NCBI RefSeq assembly: GCF_042747725.1
Contig: NZ_JBHZGO010000082.1
Coordinates: 83,160 to 147,159 of the forward strand
Reading direction: 5' to 3'
Origin: FACHB-T130 sp042747725
GTDB taxonomy: Bacteria > Cyanobacteriota > Cyanobacteriia > Cyanobacteriales > FACHB-T130
DNA: 64,000 bases
Shown here piece by piece: positions 61,960 to 64,000 of the stretch (position 1 is the stretch's first letter; each line of letters begins with the position of its first letter). The translations under genes and the position numbers were made by a program. Below the pieces are notes generated by a model. It did not search any database. It saw only the letters and a program-made list of their open reading frames with translations, and was not told the DNA's origin.

Positions 61960-63687
61960 ATGCTTGAACACGATGTCGTCATTGTGGGAGGTGGATTAGC
62001 GGGGTGTCGCGCCGCCTTAGAGATTGCCCGCACCGACCCCAGCTTGGATGTGGCGCTAGTTGCCAAAACTCACCCGATTCGTTCCCATTCTGTCGCTGCT
62101 CAGGGGGGTATGGCGGCAACGCTGAAGAATGTAGACGCCGAAGACAGTTGGAAAGCCCACGCTTTTGACACCGTAAAGGGATCTGACTACCTGGCGGATC
62201 AGGATGCGGTGGAAATCCTCACCCGCGAGGCTCCAGACGTGGTAATCGACCTGGAACACATGGGAGTGTTGTTTTCCCGATTACCGGATGGTCGCATTGC
62301 CCAGAGGGCTTTTGGGGGACATTCTCATCGGCGCACTTGCTATGCAGCGGATAAGACGGGTCACGCCATTCTGCACGAACTGGTGAATAATCTCAGGCGT
62401 CACGGCGTCCGCATTTACGATGAGTGGTACGTGATGCAGCTGATTCTGGAAGACGCCCAGGCGAAGGGTGTGGTGATGTACCAGATTCTGGATGGGCGAA
62501 TTGAGGTTGTGCGGGCGAAGGCGGTGATGTTCGCCACGGGTGGCTATGGGAGGGTATTCAATACCACCTCGAATGACTACGCCTCGACGGGGGATGGGTT
62601 GGCGATGTCTGCCCTCGCCGGGGTGCCGCTGGAAGATATGGAGTTTGTGCAGTTTCACCCGACGGGGTTGTATCCGGTGGGGGTGCTGATTTCGGAAGCA
62701 GTGCGGGGTGAAGGCGCGTATTTGATCAACGCCCAGGGCGATCGCTTTATGGCGACTTATGCCCCCAGTCGTATGGAACTCGCTCCCCGCGATATTACTT
62801 CACGAGCGATCGCGCGAGAAATTCGCGCTGGAAGGGGCGTTCATCCCGATGGCAGCGCCGGTGGCCCTTTTGTCTATCTCGACTTGCGCCACATGGGGCG
62901 AGAAAAAATTATGAGTCGGGTTCCCTTTGCCTGGGAAGAAGCTCACCGATTACTCAGCATCGACGCCGTAGATCAACCGATGCCCGTGCGCCCTACGGTT
63001 CACTATTCAATGGGCGGTATCCCTGTCAATACCAGCGGTCAGGTGCAAAGTGGCTCGGATGGTTTAATTGACGCTTTCTTTGCCGCTGGAGAAGCTGCTT
63101 GTGTCTCGGTTCACGGGGCAAATCGGCTGGGCAGTAATTCCCTGCTGGAGTGTATCGTTTATGGCAGAAGAACTGGGGCAGCGATCGCGCAATTTGTCCA
63201 AAACCGCAAGTTGCCAGAACTGGATGAGCAACCCTATCTCTTGGAAGCTTACTGCAAAATCCAAGCGCAACTAGAGCAATCGGGACAATACCGGATTAAC
63301 CAAGTGCGTCAAGCCTTCCAAGACTGCATGACTGAGTATTGCGGCGTCTTCCGCAGCGAGGAATTGATGCGCGAAGGTTTGAGCAAGTTGCAACAAATTC
63401 AGCAGCAATCTCAGGATATCTACTTAGATGACAAGGGTAAACTCTGGAACACTGAAGTCATTGAGGCGCTGGAACTCCGCAGTTTGATTATTGTCGGACA
63501 AATGATTCTGACATCGGCGCTCAACCGTCAAGAAAGTCGAGGCGCTCATTACCGCGAAGATTATCCCCAGCGAGACGATGACAATTTCCTCAAGCACACG
63601 ATGGCTTACTATTCTCCAGCCGGGATAGATTTGCGCGATCGCCCGGTGACGATTACCATGTTTGAGCCAAAGGAACGGAAGTATTGA
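61960..63687 (+). CDS. sdhA: Succinate dehydrogenase/fumarate reductase flavoprotein subunit
   Basis: 575 residues. FAD-binding DVVIVGGGLAGCRAALEIAR near the start; THPIRSHSVAAQGGMAATL with the His that links FAD covalently; HPTGLYPVGVLISEAVRGEG, APRDITSRAIAREIRAGRG with the active-site Arg, HYSMGGIPVNTSGQVQSGSD and GANRLGSNSLLECIVYGRR. Soluble subunit of complex II on the thylakoid/cytoplasmic membrane, linking the TCA branch to the quinone pool. The other subunits are not in this window. A good, full-length gene. Confidence 0.96.
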   Translation: MLEHDVVIVGGGLAGCRAALEIARTDPSLDVALVAKTHPIRSHSVAAQGGMAATLKNVDAEDSWKAHAFDTVKGSDYLADQDAVEILTREAPDVVIDLEHMGVLFSRLPDGRIAQRAFGGHSHRRTCYAADKTGHAILHELVNNLRRHGVRIYDEWYVMQLILEDAQAKGVVMYQILDGRIEVVRAKAVMFATGGYGRVFNTTSNDYASTGDGLAMSALAGVPLEDMEFVQFHPTGLYPVGVLISEAVRGEGAYLINAQGDRFMATYAPSRMELAPRDITSRAIAREIRAGRGVHPDGSAGGPFVYLDLRHMGREKIMSRVPFAWEEAHRLLSIDAVDQPMPVRPTVHYSMGGIPVNTSGQVQSGSDGLIDAFFAAGEAACVSVHGANRLGSNSLLECIVYGRRTGAAIAQFVQNRKLPELDEQPYLLEAYCKIQAQLEQSGQYRINQVRQAFQDCMTEYCGVFRSEELMREGLSKLQQIQQQSQDIYLDDKGKLWNTEVIEALELRSLIIVGQMILTSALNRQESRGAHYREDYPQRDDDNFLKHTMAYYSPAGIDLRDRPVTITMFEPKERKY

Positions 63688-64000
63688 GCGATTGGTAGGA
63701 AAGTTGGCAAGTTTAAATTGTCAACCTGCCGACTTTCAACCTGCCCACTTGGTGCTGGCTGCGAATGGCGGATATATTGCGATCGCCTGCCATAACACTT
63801 CCCAAACAAATTTATGTGAACTACCTACACTGACCTTGCGGTACAGTGTAGGCTTCCCAATTCATTGGGGATTGCCTCTATCTTCATGGATTTTTTACGT
63901 CCTGAAGACTTTGGTCTTACATCCCCTCCAAGGGCAGAAGAGCTAGTTCCTAACTCCAAAAGTCGCAATCCTTCATTTCTAATATTTATTGCAGCATTAA
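63688..64000. other. Palindrome-rich 3' region, possible IS end
   Basis: CCTACACTG (63824-63832) pairs with CAGTGTAGG (63844-63852) around an 11-base loop; CCC/GGG at about 63857-63870 adds a second small stem, then CATCCCCTCCAAGGGCAGAAG-type C/G-rich sequence. Consecutive imperfect hairpins of this form resemble the ends of IS200/IS605-group elements. No transposase is visible before the right edge. Apparent frames here are not convincing genes. Confidence 0.45.

Noticed and set aside
63662..63946. A 94-codon frame after sdhA
   Set aside because: It begins inside the sdhA end and runs through palindromic non-coding DNA.

Overview
The window reads as cyanobacterial chromosome. It is studded with the HIP1 octamer (GCGATCGC) and carries a light-dependent protochlorophyllide reductase, a cyanobacterial-type RNA polymerase omega subunit, ClpC, a DUF1818 protein, XisH/XisI, an ethylene-receptor-like kinase and a cyanobacteriochrome-like GAF protein. 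The genus cannot be fixed from the sequence; the load of dispersed palindromic repeats and toxin-antitoxin remnants suggests a large-genome, probably filamentous strain.

Layout. 0-8.4 kb is a cell-surface and exopolysaccharide block: an SLH protein cut by the left edge, a Wza-type export protein, a Wzc-type tyrosine kinase, a UDP-glucuronate 4-epimerase and a multipass membrane protein. 8.8-15.4 kb is one very large TamB-like gene with an internal array of about eight 72-residue repeats, followed by a heptamer array that hosts a small palindromic element. 15.8-20.5 kb holds a histone-deacetylase-family hydrolase, a frameshifted acetyltransferase and clpC. 20.7-31.1 kb is an accessory, decaying region: HigBA, Ogt, XisH/XisI, a ribbon-helix-helix/MazF pair with a nonsense codon in the toxin, MazEF, a Uma2 remnant, a PII-like protein, an FdhF-like molybdopterin oxidoreductase with an in-frame stop, small orphan genes, a DUF433/DUF5615 pair and a YdeI-like protein.

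31.3-35.8 kb carries the glutathione-dependent formaldehyde pathway (frmA, frmB), a tandem duplication with an internally flipped segment, por and a one-pass membrane protein. 36.7-38.7 kb is an unrecognised two-gene unit whose larger protein ends in a winged-helix-like region of the kind found with restriction-type nucleases; it is the best candidate here for an undescribed system. 38.9-45.6 kb has a truncated GST, a Uma2 protein and three GT39-like membrane glycosyltransferases in a stretch without HIP1. 45.7-55.6 kb is mostly housekeeping and envelope: an ABC1 kinase, mannose-1-phosphate guanylyltransferase, an LCP ligase, a lumenal pentapeptide protein, an SGNH hydrolase, rpoZ, tRNA-Pro(GGG) and a purple-acid-phosphatase-like enzyme.

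55.9-60.5 kb is a sensory pair: a 1326-residue histidine kinase with an N-terminal ethylene-binding domain that keeps every key residue of plant ETR1, followed on the same strand by a free-standing GAF protein with both cysteines of a DXCF cyanobacteriochrome. The window closes with sdhA and a palindrome-rich region that may be the edge of a mobile element.

Functional threads: envelope polysaccharide synthesis and export (Wza, Wzc, epimerase, ManC, LCP, GT39 proteins); one-carbon detoxification (FrmA/FrmB); light and ethylene sensing (kinase, GAF protein, POR); and a cluster of toxin-antitoxin modules at different stages of decay.
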